Assembly (NCBI GenBank): GCA_014728215.1
Contig: WJLZ01000012.1
Span: 1-34,462, forward strand
Length of the DNA: 34,462 nt
Source: Chitinivibrionales bacterium
GTDB taxonomy: Bacteria; Fibrobacterota; Chitinivibrionia; Chitinivibrionales; WJKA01
Direction of reading: 5' to 3'
Shown here: piece by piece, positions 1-8,332 of the stretch
Position numbering within the stretch: position 1 is the stretch's first letter
Layout: each line of letters opens with the position of its first letter
Notes under the pieces: model-generated
What the model was told of the DNA's origin: nothing
The model's database searches: none
What the model saw: the letters and a program-made list of their open reading frames with translations, nothing else
Made by a program: the position numbers and the translations under genes

Positions 1-246
1 GATGATAACCGGCACCGATGCACACAACGGTTCGCTTCGCAGGGTTTCAAGTACCTGCCAGCCATCCATGCCGGGCATCATAATATCCAGCAGAATAAGG
101 TCCGGATGCTCTTTTTTTGCCAGTTCGATCCCCTCTTTGCCGTCTGCAGCGGCAATCGCCACCGCCCCTTCTTTCTTTAATAAAAGGATTGTGGTAGTAC
201 GGATAAGCCGCTCATCATCGATCACCAGAATTTTTTTGTTTATCAT
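1..246 (-). CDS. Response regulator receiver domain, partial (3' end outside window)
   Basis: The 82 visible residues are the first part of a CheY-like receiver domain. They show the acidic pair at D10-D11 and the phospho-acceptor D54 in the motif LILLDIMMPGMDGW. The switch Thr/Ser and the conserved Lys lie beyond the window edge, so any output domain is unseen. The ATG at 246 overlaps the stop of the upstream kinase as ATGA, which implies translational coupling. The natural inference is that this protein receives phosphate from one or both kinases encoded just upstream. Whether it is a single-domain regulator or carries an effector cannot be decided here. Confidence 0.93.
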   Translation of the reverse strand, partial: MINKKILVIDDERLIRTTTILLLKKEGAVAIAAADGKEGIELAKKEHPDLILLDIMMPGMDGWQVLETLRSEPLCASVPVII

Positions 247-2888
247 GCACCCTCCTCGTTTGTATCTTCAACATTTGTAGTGTTTCGTTTATAGACAACT
301 CTCACCATACACATCGTTCCTTTCGGATCGTTGTTTTTCATTTCAAAGGTTCCTCCAAGCAAACGGGTAAGTCCCTCTGTAACCGGCAATCCAAGACCGG
401 CGCCACCATATTTTCGTGTTACCGATTGATCGGCCTGAAAAAAAACCTCGAATATATGATCTTTAATCTCCTCTGCAATGCCCGGCCCGGTGTCGGTAAC
501 GGTAAAAAGGACATGAATATCATTGGTGGCTGTGTGTTCATCCTGCTGCTGGATTTCAGCACTCACCCGTACTTCCCCGCTGTCGGTAAATTTGACGGCA
601 TTTGAAACAAGCTGCCGCAATACCATGGCGGTTTTAGAATTATCACCGGCAACAACAAGCGGCTTCTCAGGAATTTTGCAGAAAAAACGGAGCCCCTTTT
701 CCCGTGCCTCGCCGGCAAAACGGGCGTCGATTGTTTTCAACATATCAACAACATCGAATTGCGTTTCATTAACTTTGAGTATACCGGCTTCCAGACCGGT
801 AAGGGCAATAATATTATCGACTGTATCCATAAGCCGTCCCGCAGCCTTCCGCATGAGTATCAGTTCATCGCTGCCGTCACTTCCCACCGCAGAACCATAT
901 ACCAATTCGGACAGCGACATTATGGCCGTAAGGGGGGTGCGCATTTCATGGGTGACCGAAGACATAATCCGCATTTTCATCTGCGCCGCCTTTTCGGCTT
1001 CATCGCGCGCCCGCACCGTTGCTTTTAAAAGGGCCTTTTCTTCGGTAATATCGGTAAACGTACCGACCAGACCGGCCACCTCTCCTTTTTCATTATAGAA
1101 TGCTCCCTTGTAGAACTTCACATCCCGCAACTCTCCGTCGCCGCGCTTGACTTTCCACTCATACCGCTGTGATGTCCCCGAAGAAAAAAGCTCGTTGTCC
1201 TGCCGTGCATATTCTTCTGCAATCTCCGGTGGGGCCATATCCCAGACTGTTTTTCCATCCAGAAAATCCCGATCCTTACCGGTAAATTTTTCAAAGGCAC
1301 GATTACATCCCATATATCGACCTTCACGGTCTTTGAAAAATACCGGAATGGGAATCGTATCCATAAGGATGGAGATAAAGGAATGCTGTTGCCGGATCTG
1401 CACTTCGCCGGCCATACGACGGAGCACGACCGCGGCCTGACGGCCGAGAGTTTCGAGCGCCTCGCGCTTTTCAGAGCCGAGAGTCTGGTCTCCCCGCATA
1501 ATAAACGAAGCACTTCCATACACTTCACGCTGCCAGGAGATTCCCAGCGCATACAACCTGCCCAGGTCCAGACTTTTGGTAAGAGATGTACAAATATCGG
1601 GTGGAATCGCACCAAATGAAAGCTCGTAAATTCCGCCGGAAATCTCTGCAATTTCGCCCGAGCGAAGCGGCTCTAGTGATGTATCGTCAACCGGCATGGT
1701 CAAAGTCCGCGGGTCACCGAGGAGAGAGGCCAGCTTCTCAATATAACAGGGATGAACATAGTAATCACTTACGTTCAAAGTGCCGGCATCGGCGTCGTAG
1801 ATACTGACAATAGAGAATGCATCCCCGATGATCGTTCCCGCCAATTCTGCAAATATCCTGTAAATATCACTGCTTCTGGTGGCTGCACCGAACCGGACCG
1901 CACTCGATGAAAGCACTAAAAGATCATTTTTGTACGATTCCTTGCGGGTTTCCAGATTTCTGATCATCGAAATGTCCTCAAGACTTCCCTCGAAAGTGGT
2001 TGTTTCCATTCCCATTTCGTCTATTCTTTTCGCCCGCCGCACATTTTCCCGGACTGATATTTCAGCACCGTCCCGCCGCTGAAGAGTCCGGGTAATACCA
2101 TGCACCTGTTCATCTTTTAGAAACCGGCGGGATACTATCTCAGAAAAGATGCCGGGAACAAACAGTTTTTCCTTAATCATTTGCTCTGCCGATTCACAAC
2201 CAAACATCGCAGCAAGCGCCCTGTTCACCCCCACCAGTTCACCGCCGGAAGAAGCCTGGTACAAACCAATGGGAACATTATCGTAAAGCGCCCGATATTT
2301 CCGGTCCTGCTGCGCAATATTCTGTGCCGCGGAAGAAACAACCAATTCATAGGTGAGTGCGATGATGAATACCAGAATCAGCGAACCGAAAAGACGGAGT
2401 TTGAAATTGACCGGATAGACATATTGCCACTCCCACAGGCGGGGGAGGAGGAGGATAAGGGCTACGCAAGCGAGAAAAATGACGGCAAGAACCATCCCTT
2501 CCCGGCGTTGCAGCAACAGCACCGCGGCGATGGGATATCCGAAAAGCCAGAGGTGCCCGGACCCCTCGGAGCCGCCGGTTATCAGGAGAAATAAAAAGAG
2601 CATGCCGACACATATCAAAAAAGCCCAGGTGCTGCACCAACGTGCACGTTGTTTAATCAGAAAGTATACACTGATACTTGTTGAAATAAAAGCCAAAGCA
2701 TCAGCGATAGCCACCCCACACATGCCTTCATGGATCGCTTTGAAGCTAAAAATCGTCATATATATCATACCGATACCGTGAAGTGCAATGAGGGTGCGCA
2801 TGCGGATATGATCGCCCAGAGCCTGAAACCGGCCGTTAAATACCGCCGATTGCTGTGTACCTTGCCCTTTGCCGGACCGATCAAACAT
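243..2888 (-). CDS. Membrane-bound PAS-GAF-PAS sensor histidine kinase
   Basis: An 881-residue kinase. Residues about 30-185 hold roughly six hydrophobic segments and form the membrane sensor. A PAS domain follows (about 197-310), then a GAF-like region (about 335-490) and a second PAS (about 502-618). The HisKA dimerisation domain carries H647 in MSSVTHEMRTPL. The HATPase domain has the N box (N763 in VSNAVKF), the G1 box DTGPG (799-803) and the G2 box GGAGLGL (828-834). I chose the ATG at 2888 because it follows AAGGAGG by a few bases and overlaps the stop of the preceding kinase by 8 bp. An upstream in-frame start at 3104 would run through the HATPase coding region of the previous gene. 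The sensed signal is unknown. The kinase has no receiver domain of its own and is followed directly by a response regulator. Confidence 0.9.
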   Translation of the reverse strand: MFDRSGKGQGTQQSAVFNGRFQALGDHIRMRTLIALHGIGMIYMTIFSFKAIHEGMCGVAIADALAFISTSISVYFLIKQRARWCSTWAFLICVGMLFLFLLITGGSEGSGHLWLFGYPIAAVLLLQRREGMVLAVIFLACVALILLLPRLWEWQYVYPVNFKLRLFGSLILVFIIALTYELVVSSAAQNIAQQDRKYRALYDNVPIGLYQASSGGELVGVNRALAAMFGCESAEQMIKEKLFVPGIFSEIVSRRFLKDEQVHGITRTLQRRDGAEISVRENVRRAKRIDEMGMETTTFEGSLEDISMIRNLETRKESYKNDLLVLSSSAVRFGAATRSSDIYRIFAELAGTIIGDAFSIVSIYDADAGTLNVSDYYVHPCYIEKLASLLGDPRTLTMPVDDTSLEPLRSGEIAEISGGIYELSFGAIPPDICTSLTKSLDLGRLYALGISWQREVYGSASFIMRGDQTLGSEKREALETLGRQAAVVLRRMAGEVQIRQQHSFISILMDTIPIPVFFKDREGRYMGCNRAFEKFTGKDRDFLDGKTVWDMAPPEIAEEYARQDNELFSSGTSQRYEWKVKRGDGELRDVKFYKGAFYNEKGEVAGLVGTFTDITEEKALLKATVRARDEAEKAAQMKMRIMSSVTHEMRTPLTAIMSLSELVYGSAVGSDGSDELILMRKAAGRLMDTVDNIIALTGLEAGILKVNETQFDVVDMLKTIDARFAGEAREKGLRFFCKIPEKPLVVAGDNSKTAMVLRQLVSNAVKFTDSGEVRVSAEIQQQDEHTATNDIHVLFTVTDTGPGIAEEIKDHIFEVFFQADQSVTRKYGGAGLGLPVTEGLTRLLGGTFEMKNNDPKGTMCMVRVVYKRNTTNVEDTNEEGA

Positions 2889-4191
2889 CCATCCCTCCTT
2901 CGACTGAACCGTTCCCGAATTGTGCGGTAAAAGTGAACACAGTCCCCTCGCCGACAGTCGACTCCACGCCGATCGTTCCGCCCATAAGCTCGACCAGGAA
3001 TTTGCATATGGCCAGTCCAAGTCCCGATCCGCCGTAGGTACGGGAAACCGACGCACTTTCCTGGGAAAACCGCTCGAATAACAGTGGTATCGCTTCTTCA
3101 GCAATGCCTGCTCCCGTATCTGACACCCTGAACCGAATCGTCATCGTATCATTTTCAGCAAAATCGAGTGCAGCATCCACCGTTATGGACCCCGAACCGG
3201 TAAATTTGAGTGCATTGCCGATAAGGTTACCGAATACCTGACCGAGCCTGTGGGGATCTCCTGTTACCGGCGAGGGTATCCGCGAATCGACCGTCATGCT
3301 CAATTCGATTCCTTTCTTTACAGCAGCATCCCGGTACATATCCAACCGCTTCCGTATGACTTCTGCAATATCAAAAGAAAGATGTTCCAGTTGCATCCGG
3401 CCCGCCTGAGCACGGGAGAAATCGAGCGTTTGATTGATGACGGAAGAAAGTGCATCGGCTGCTTCATGAATGAGATCGACATATTCTTTCTGTCCATCAC
3501 CGAGTTCCATTTGACCGAGCCCTTCCACTATGGAAACAATAGTTGTAAGCGGGGATCGCAGTTCATGAGCTACATAGTCGGCAAATTCCGCCTTACTTTT
3601 CGCTGCCCGTTCGGCAGCTTCCTTAGCCTTTATAAGCTCACGATTGGCCTTGTCCCGCTCAAAGGCATTACCCAAAATATCAGCCGACATCCTCAGAAGC
3701 TGAAAATCACGATCGTGCCAGGCGCCGGTATCCTGTACATTATCGAAACCGATATATCCGCCCAGTTCACCCTGAATGTTGAATGGGAGCACCAGAAGGG
3801 ATTTTATTCCCTGCGGCTCCAGAATCGCCTTCTCCGCCGAGGCTTCATCGGGAAGGTCCGCTACCGACGTGATATGAATATGCTCGCCTGCCCGAAGACG
3901 GGCCATCCACCAGGGAAACATGGAGGTTTCGAGCCCCTGGAGATTTTCCTTTTCGGGCATTACCCCTTCTGCACACCACTCATAGGCATTGTCCATTATG
4001 AGGCCGCCGTCTCGAAAAAGAAAGACATAGGCACGCCCGGCCTTGCTGATCTCTCCTGTGCGCCGAAGGCACATGCCGACAGCAGTGTAGATATCGTTGG
4101 ATTTCACAAACCATGACATGAGCTGAAATGCAAGGTCCTGAAAGGCGATCTGCCGGGAATTGTTGGGATGATTTAATAAAGCCGGCTCCAT
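2881..4191 (-). CDS. Soluble GAF-domain sensor histidine kinase
   Basis: A 436-residue kinase without membrane segments, so probably cytosolic. An N-terminal GAF domain (about 18-180) is joined by an Ala/Lys/Glu-rich helix (about 180-200) to HisKA with H209 in DYVAHELRSPL. The HATPase domain shows N326 (GNALKF), DTGAG at 358-362 and GGSGLGL at 387-393, so all catalytic boxes are present. The ATG at 4191 has GAGGAG about five bases upstream. It is the first gene of a three-gene minus-strand operon and overlaps the next kinase by 8 bp. GAF domains bind small molecules such as cyclic nucleotides or haem. No ligand can be inferred from this sequence. Confidence 0.9.
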   Translation of the reverse strand: MEPALLNHPNNSRQIAFQDLAFQLMSWFVKSNDIYTAVGMCLRRTGEISKAGRAYVFLFRDGGLIMDNAYEWCAEGVMPEKENLQGLETSMFPWWMARLRAGEHIHITSVADLPDEASAEKAILEPQGIKSLLVLPFNIQGELGGYIGFDNVQDTGAWHDRDFQLLRMSADILGNAFERDKANRELIKAKEAAERAAKSKAEFADYVAHELRSPLTTIVSIVEGLGQMELGDGQKEYVDLIHEAADALSSVINQTLDFSRAQAGRMQLEHLSFDIAEVIRKRLDMYRDAAVKKGIELSMTVDSRIPSPVTGDPHRLGQVFGNLIGNALKFTGSGSITVDAALDFAENDTMTIRFRVSDTGAGIAEEAIPLLFERFSQESASVSRTYGGSGLGLAICKFLVELMGGTIGVESTVGEGTVFTFTAQFGNGSVEGGMDV

Positions 4192-4540
4192 TAACTCCTC
4201 ACAAAGTTACAAAAATGTACAAAAAACGACACGATTCATATTATATACCATTTGCATTTGATTTACAATACCAAATCACCGGATTTCCGGTGTTTTCTTG
4301 TCACTAGACGACCGGATCGTGAAAAGCGAACGCACGCAGGAATGTATTTCTCCATACATACCGGGTCTAACGAACCTGCTTTTTCGGCTACTGCTCGCCG
4401 GCCTCCGGTTACTTCATCCATTATCCTCATCTCCTTTTCTCTCCAAAAATTCTGCCCACAAAAACAGTAATACTTCTACCCTTTTATCCCGGCCTGCATT
4501 ATTTTACCGTAAAGCGTACAAGGTAACGGAGTGGTGCACG
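4192..4540. other. Divergent intergenic region between kinase operon and lamin-tail gene
   Basis: This 349-bp stretch holds the minus-strand promoter (4240-4268). It also has a 6-7 bp inverted repeat CACCGG/CCGGTG at 4277-4292, followed on the plus strand by TTTTCTT. The rest is a plus-strand leader without recognisable signals. An open frame does run through it in phase with the downstream gene (possible upstream start at 4298), but its composition is unlike the mature protein and a signal peptide begins only at 4541. Confidence 0.5.
4240..4268 (-). promoter_or_regulatory. Sigma-70-type promoter of the kinase operon
   Basis: On the minus strand, TTGTAA (4268-4263) and TATAAT (4245-4240) are separated by exactly 17 bp. 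The expected start of transcription is near 4233, giving a leader of about 40 nt before the ATG at 4191. This is the best-formed promoter in the window. Confidence 0.7.
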
Positions 4541-6265
4541 GTGAAATATTCATTTCCTTTTTTATTACTTGCTATTATCATACAGCTTACTTTTGCCGCA
4601 CGGATCAGAGCATTCGGGATGATCGCGATTACCGAAGTACTCAAGGATCCGGTGGGCAACGAAGACACCATTCCCGGCGGCAAAAGCCACGAATGTATCG
4701 AATTCACCAACTTGGGCACCGATTCTTTTTCTCTGAACAGCCTTCTTCTTGCCGACGGCGACCAATGTGATTCGATCATATCCTTCGAAAAAGCCTCCGA
4801 TATCTGTGGGGGGTGTATATATGATGCTTCCATGCTTGCTCCCGGACAAACAGCGGTGATCCTCGATCCTGACTACAGTGTATCACCTCTCGAAAGCCTC
4901 TTTGCATTCGATTCGGGAACAGTCATCCTTTCGGTCAACCACACATCACTGATCGGAAAAATCAGTTCCAATGACGGCTTTTTTCTTTACCGGGGCAATT
5001 CATCACGTATCGACACAATTATCGCTTCCTTTGCCGATTCAGGCACTGTGTTTGAACTGGAAAGTGACAAGATTTCCCACACCCCTCCACCGGGGATACA
5101 GGAAGGCTATTCCATTGTTCCTTCGGGGCTGCTGTTTTATCCGATTACCTATTCATCATCTCCCGAAAAAGTCAGCTTGGGCCGCTATGAATATGAAAAG
5201 AACGGCTGGATAGTGGAAAGTAAATTCGGCAGGGTCAACGACAGCCTTTCAACAGTGCAGTGCTCCCTTGCCTGTCTCAAATCCGGTTCGATAATCAGCC
5301 CCTCAGCCACCTGGTCGGTTCTTGCAACGCCGGGCACTTCCTCAGAAATAATCCACCCGGCGCCTTTTCCGGCTTCGCAAGGTATCAGCTATCTTTCCTG
5401 CACGCTACCACTTGACAGTGTGGCCTACCGGTTCCTTATTGACGATAACGGGAACAGACATTCGTTCCCTCTCGATCTCTCACCGGTCTGGACCCCTCTG
5501 CCGGCAATAAAAATAAGTGAGGTTTTTCCCAAAGCAACCACCATCCCCGAATGGTTTGAAATCACCAATGTGTCATCCATGCCGATCAATCTCAGAAACT
5601 GGCGATTCGGAAATTCGGAAGATACCGAGCTGCTGAGTTCATCGGATATCCTGCTCGAAAAAGGAACGCACCTGATTATTACCAAGGACATGAATGCCTT
5701 TACCGATGCCTTTCCGGCGATATCATCGGTGATTCAGCCCGGCCACTGGCATACGCTCAACAATTATGACGATACCCTGATGCTCTGGAACAATGAGGGA
5801 ACGGTTATGGAAACCGCGTGTTATCATAATGAATGGTTCGACGCCTGGCAATACCAATCGCTCGAGAGGGTATCCTGTGACGATCCCGGATGTGCCGGAG
5901 ATACCTGGGTTGTTGCCCGCCGGCCTACACCGGGCCAACCCAATGAGTCGTCAACCTGGAGAGACACCCGGAAAGCCTCACTTTCCATCGGGCCGATCCC
6001 CTTTACTCCCAACGATGACACCGATAACGATTCACTGATGATCCGTCTGGGATTACCGCCGGGCGCCCGCCTTACCCTCTCTATCTATGGGTTCGACGGG
6101 AAAAAACTCTACGATTTCGCCGTACCTCCACAAAAGAGCGTTACCTGGAACGGCAATAAAAACAACGGCCAACCGGCTCCGGCAGGTCCCTTTTTCCTTG
6201 TTGCCGAAATCGACCATGGCGGCACGACAACGCTTATCAGAAAAAAGGGGATTTTATGGAGATAA
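4541..6265 (+). CDS. Exported lamin-tail-domain protein with FlgD-like C-terminus
   Basis: A 574-residue protein with a hydrophobic signal peptide (about 1-20). It has two lamin-tail-like modules, at roughly 27-150 (starting near IAITEVLKDPVG) and 323-445 (KISEVFPK, then EWFEITNVS). Bacterial lamin-tail domains are Ig-like folds common on secreted and surface proteins. The last 85 residues resemble the FlgD-type beta-sandwich, with W-N-G-x4-NG then PAGPFFLVAEI, and end in KKGILWR; this is the arrangement seen in type IX secretion C-terminal domains. I chose the GTG at 4541 because the signal peptide starts there and GGAG lies about 10 bases upstream. A longer in-frame ORF begins at 4298 but would bury the signal peptide. 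A barrel-like protein gene follows within 30 bp. Its function is otherwise unknown. Confidence 0.75.
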   Translation: MKYSFPFLLLAIIIQLTFAARIRAFGMIAITEVLKDPVGNEDTIPGGKSHECIEFTNLGTDSFSLNSLLLADGDQCDSIISFEKASDICGGCIYDASMLAPGQTAVILDPDYSVSPLESLFAFDSGTVILSVNHTSLIGKISSNDGFFLYRGNSSRIDTIIASFADSGTVFELESDKISHTPPPGIQEGYSIVPSGLLFYPITYSSSPEKVSLGRYEYEKNGWIVESKFGRVNDSLSTVQCSLACLKSGSIISPSATWSVLATPGTSSEIIHPAPFPASQGISYLSCTLPLDSVAYRFLIDDNGNRHSFPLDLSPVWTPLPAIKISEVFPKATTIPEWFEITNVSSMPINLRNWRFGNSEDTELLSSSDILLEKGTHLIITKDMNAFTDAFPAISSVIQPGHWHTLNNYDDTLMLWNNEGTVMETACYHNEWFDAWQYQSLERVSCDDPGCAGDTWVVARRPTPGQPNESSTWRDTRKASLSIGPIPFTPNDDTDNDSLMIRLGLPPGARLTLSIYGFDGKKLYDFAVPPQKSVTWNGNKNNGQPAPAGPFFLVAEIDHGGTTTLIRKKGILWR

Positions 6266-6293
6266 GAACAGACAGCTATTGAGAGCGCCGGCA

Positions 6294-7136
6294 ATGAAAC
6301 AATCTGTTGTGCACTATGCTTTTATTCTCCTGATCTGCCATGCTGCGCTTGGTGAAATGCGGGATCCCTTTCCCATGGGCTATTCCATGATCAATTTCGG
6401 GACCATAATCTGGGATAATGGTGTCGGCGGGCGACAGCCCTGGACACCGTCGTGCTTTTACAACGACACGCTCCGTTTCGGGGTGTCGGCTGCGGCGGCT
6501 TATTATTACGACCCCATGGATAATCTCAAAGAAACCTCGATCAACCAGATGATTTTCGGCGGATGGTCTCATTTTCCCTGGCTCACGGTCAAGACCTCCT
6601 TTGCCCATTTCAGCGCCCTGGACCTCTATTTCGAACAGACCGGCTACCTCTCCCTGGGTACCGACGCTCTCAAGTTTGCTCGTATCAGTTTTGAGCTGTA
6701 CGCTTTTCATGCGGGAATCAGAGAAGAGCCGGATTCTGAAACAATGCTCTTTGCCGGAGAATCATTCTGGGTGCCCTGGAAATTTGTCAGCCTCTCATTT
6801 ACCCGCAAGCATATCCGCCTCAAAGGCGCCTCTTCTGCGGGAATCGATCCGCCGACTACCTATCAGATCGGAATTCATACAAAATTCCAACGCTACGGAG
6901 CACAGGGTATTCTGGTTGAGTTTACCGATGAAAAAGACGACCGGTTCAGGATCTATTTTGGTGAAGAATACCGGTTTCACGAGAGTTTCGCCCTGGGCCT
7001 GGGCATTGCCACGAGTCCCTTTATGATCAGTGTAGGGGCGACAGTCAATATCTTTACCGCCAACGCCTTTGCATCTTTTGTAAACCACCCGGTGCTGGGA
7101 TGGTCAAAAGGATTCGGCATGGAATGGAGCAGGTAA
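6294..7136 (+). CDS. Exported protein, probable outer-membrane beta-barrel
   Basis: A 280-residue protein with a signal peptide (MKQSVVHYAFILLICHAALG). The remainder alternates polar and hydrophobic residues with many aromatic strand ends (FRIYFGEEYRF, FMISVGATVNIF). That pattern suggests a small outer-membrane barrel, although no family motif is certain. The ATG at 6294 was chosen because it starts the signal peptide; earlier in-frame Met codons lie inside the preceding gene. It sits 28 bp after the lamin-tail gene, probably in the same transcript, so it may anchor or export that protein. That link is inference. Confidence 0.65.
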   Translation: MKQSVVHYAFILLICHAALGEMRDPFPMGYSMINFGTIIWDNGVGGRQPWTPSCFYNDTLRFGVSAAAAYYYDPMDNLKETSINQMIFGGWSHFPWLTVKTSFAHFSALDLYFEQTGYLSLGTDALKFARISFELYAFHAGIREEPDSETMLFAGESFWVPWKFVSLSFTRKHIRLKGASSAGIDPPTTYQIGIHTKFQRYGAQGILVEFTDEKDDRFRIYFGEEYRFHESFALGLGIATSPFMISVGATVNIFTANAFASFVNHPVLGWSKGFGMEWSR

Positions 7137-7190
7137 AACCGATACCCTGTATCCTATCCTCCTGAACCCCCAAGCCCCTGCATTAAATCC

Positions 7191-7206
7191 CCATAGTCAG
7201 CTATGG
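7191..7206. terminator. Hairpin between convergent genes
   Basis: CCATAG (7191-7196) and CTATGG (7201-7206) form a 6-bp stem with a TCAG loop between two convergent genes. The plus-strand tail is only moderately T-rich (TATTCTT), so terminator activity is plausible but weakly supported. Confidence 0.35.
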
Positions 7207-7215
7207 TATTCTTCC

Positions 7216-7252
7216 CTCGTGACTTCATGCGCTCGTGACTTCATGCGCTCGT
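7216..7252. repeat. Tandem 16-bp repeat (2.3 copies)
   Basis: The unit CTCGTGACTTCATGCG occurs at 7216-7231 and 7232-7247, followed by a partial third copy (CTCGT). It lies in the gap between convergent genes and ends just beyond the stop of the Bax-inhibitor-like gene. Confidence 0.85.
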
Positions 7253-7256
7253 TCAT

Positions 7257-7991
7257 CTATCTTCTTCGATTCAACTTGGACAGCAGTCGCAGTATCTCCA
7301 GGTAGAGCCATATGAGGGTGACCAGGAGTCCGAAGGCGGCGTACCATTCCATGTATTTAGGTACCCCGGCGCCGGCGCCACGCTCGATGAAATCAAAATC
7401 GAGGACCAGGTTGAGCGCTGCGACAATCACGATAAAGAGACTGATCCCGATACCGAGTGGACCGGCATCGTGAATAAAGGGCATACGTATGCCGAAGAAA
7501 CTTAAAAGGATTGTTGCCATATAGACAAGGCCAATACCCCCCGTAGCGGCGATAACGCCCAGCCTGAAGTTCTGAGTTACTTTGATAACCCCGGTTTTGT
7601 AGGCAAGAAGCAGGGTAAAAAGGGTCCCGAATGTAAGCATGACCGCATTGGTCACGATACCCGGATAGGCAGCTTCGTACATGGAAGAAATTCCTCCCAG
7701 AAACATGCCTTCACACACCGCATAGACCGGAGAGGTCACCGGAGCCCATTCCTTTTTGAATACAGTAACCAGCGCAGCGATCAAACCGCCGATTGCCCCG
7801 AAAATCAAAAGCCCCATCGACTGGCTCCCCCAGGTAAAGGCAGCCGAACCGATGGTAAAAAGCAAAAGCAACCCGGTTTTGTTGACTGTTCCCTGAATAG
7901 TCATCGTTGCACCCCCCGCAGCCGTGCGGGAACGGTCGGCAAAAGTTCCTTCCGAAAGAGCAGGATTTGCGGTTCGCATGATATTAGCCAT
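7257..7991 (-). CDS. Bax inhibitor-1 (YccA/BI-1) family membrane protein
   Basis: A 244-residue protein with a short polar N-terminus (about 1-38) and seven predicted membrane segments. It matches the bacterial Bax-inhibitor-1-like family in length, topology and the motif LDFDFIERGAGAG followed by KYMEWYAAFG. Family members are integral inner-membrane proteins linked to ion leak and stress or protease modulation; the precise role of the bacterial forms is unsettled. The ATG at 7991 has GGGAG about eight bases upstream. An in-frame TTG at 8027 would add 12 residues but lacks as good a ribosome-binding site. It appears to be a single-gene unit. Confidence 0.88.
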   Translation of the reverse strand: MANIMRTANPALSEGTFADRSRTAAGGATMTIQGTVNKTGLLLLFTIGSAAFTWGSQSMGLLIFGAIGGLIAALVTVFKKEWAPVTSPVYAVCEGMFLGGISSMYEAAYPGIVTNAVMLTFGTLFTLLLAYKTGVIKVTQNFRLGVIAATGGIGLVYMATILLSFFGIRMPFIHDAGPLGIGISLFIVIVAALNLVLDFDFIERGAGAGVPKYMEWYAAFGLLVTLIWLYLEILRLLSKLNRRR

Positions 7992-8332
7992 AGTGAAATC
8001 TCCCTTTTTTATGTATTTGTCCCCCAAAATGGCCCATTTGAACGGGCCGGGGCAACTGGTAGTTGGACTATTGCTTTAGAAAAATAGATACTCAGCAATA
8101 AAATAAAAAAGGTACGTGTGCGGCAGGTATAAAAAAGACAAAAGCTAAGAGAAAGGAGAGGAACGCTACTGCGCCGCTAATCTTTGCTTCCTTTCCCCAC
8201 AAGTATGGGGGGCGGGCGAAGCCCGGGGGGTTGGGCTATCAGGGAAAGCATTTTCAGAGCTGGGTATAAGGGCCGCCAAGGCCCTTCCAGAATCTTATAC
8301 CCCTCTCTACCTATTCAACGTCCACTTCCCTT
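7992..8332. other. Intergenic region with a cluster of inverted repeats
   Basis: This 341-bp gap separates two minus-strand genes. It has a 5-bp inverted repeat GGCCC/GGGCC at 8031-8048, in the leader of the Bax-inhibitor-like gene, and an A/T-rich middle. A run of structured G/C-rich sequence fills 8195-8302, as a separate entry describes. I saw no convincing promoter and no small ORF with a ribosome-binding site. Confidence 0.5.
8195..8302. repeat. Three successive hairpins downstream of the sigma factor gene
   Basis: CCCCA/TGGGG (8195-8199/8206-8210), CGGGC/GCCCG with a GAA loop (8213-8217/8221-8225), and a nested structure whose outer 9-bp stem GGGTATAAG/CTTATACCC (8262-8270/8294-8302) encloses GGGCC/GGCCC (8270-8274/8280-8284). 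On the minus strand this is the 3' region of the sigma factor transcript, starting about 30 bp after its stop. No T-run follows, so it is not a textbook terminator. It may be an RNA-stability element or a dispersed repeat. Confidence 0.6.

Noticed and set aside
243-3104. Longer version of the membrane kinase starting at 3104
   Set aside because: The extra 72 residues would come from out-of-frame reading of the preceding kinase's ATPase region. The ATG at 2888 has an AAGGAGG site and the expected short overlap.
3250-4116. 288-residue plus-strand ORF opposite the GAF kinase
   Set aside because: It is a shadow of the kinase frame, with no ribosome-binding site and a cysteine/proline-rich composition unlike real proteins here.
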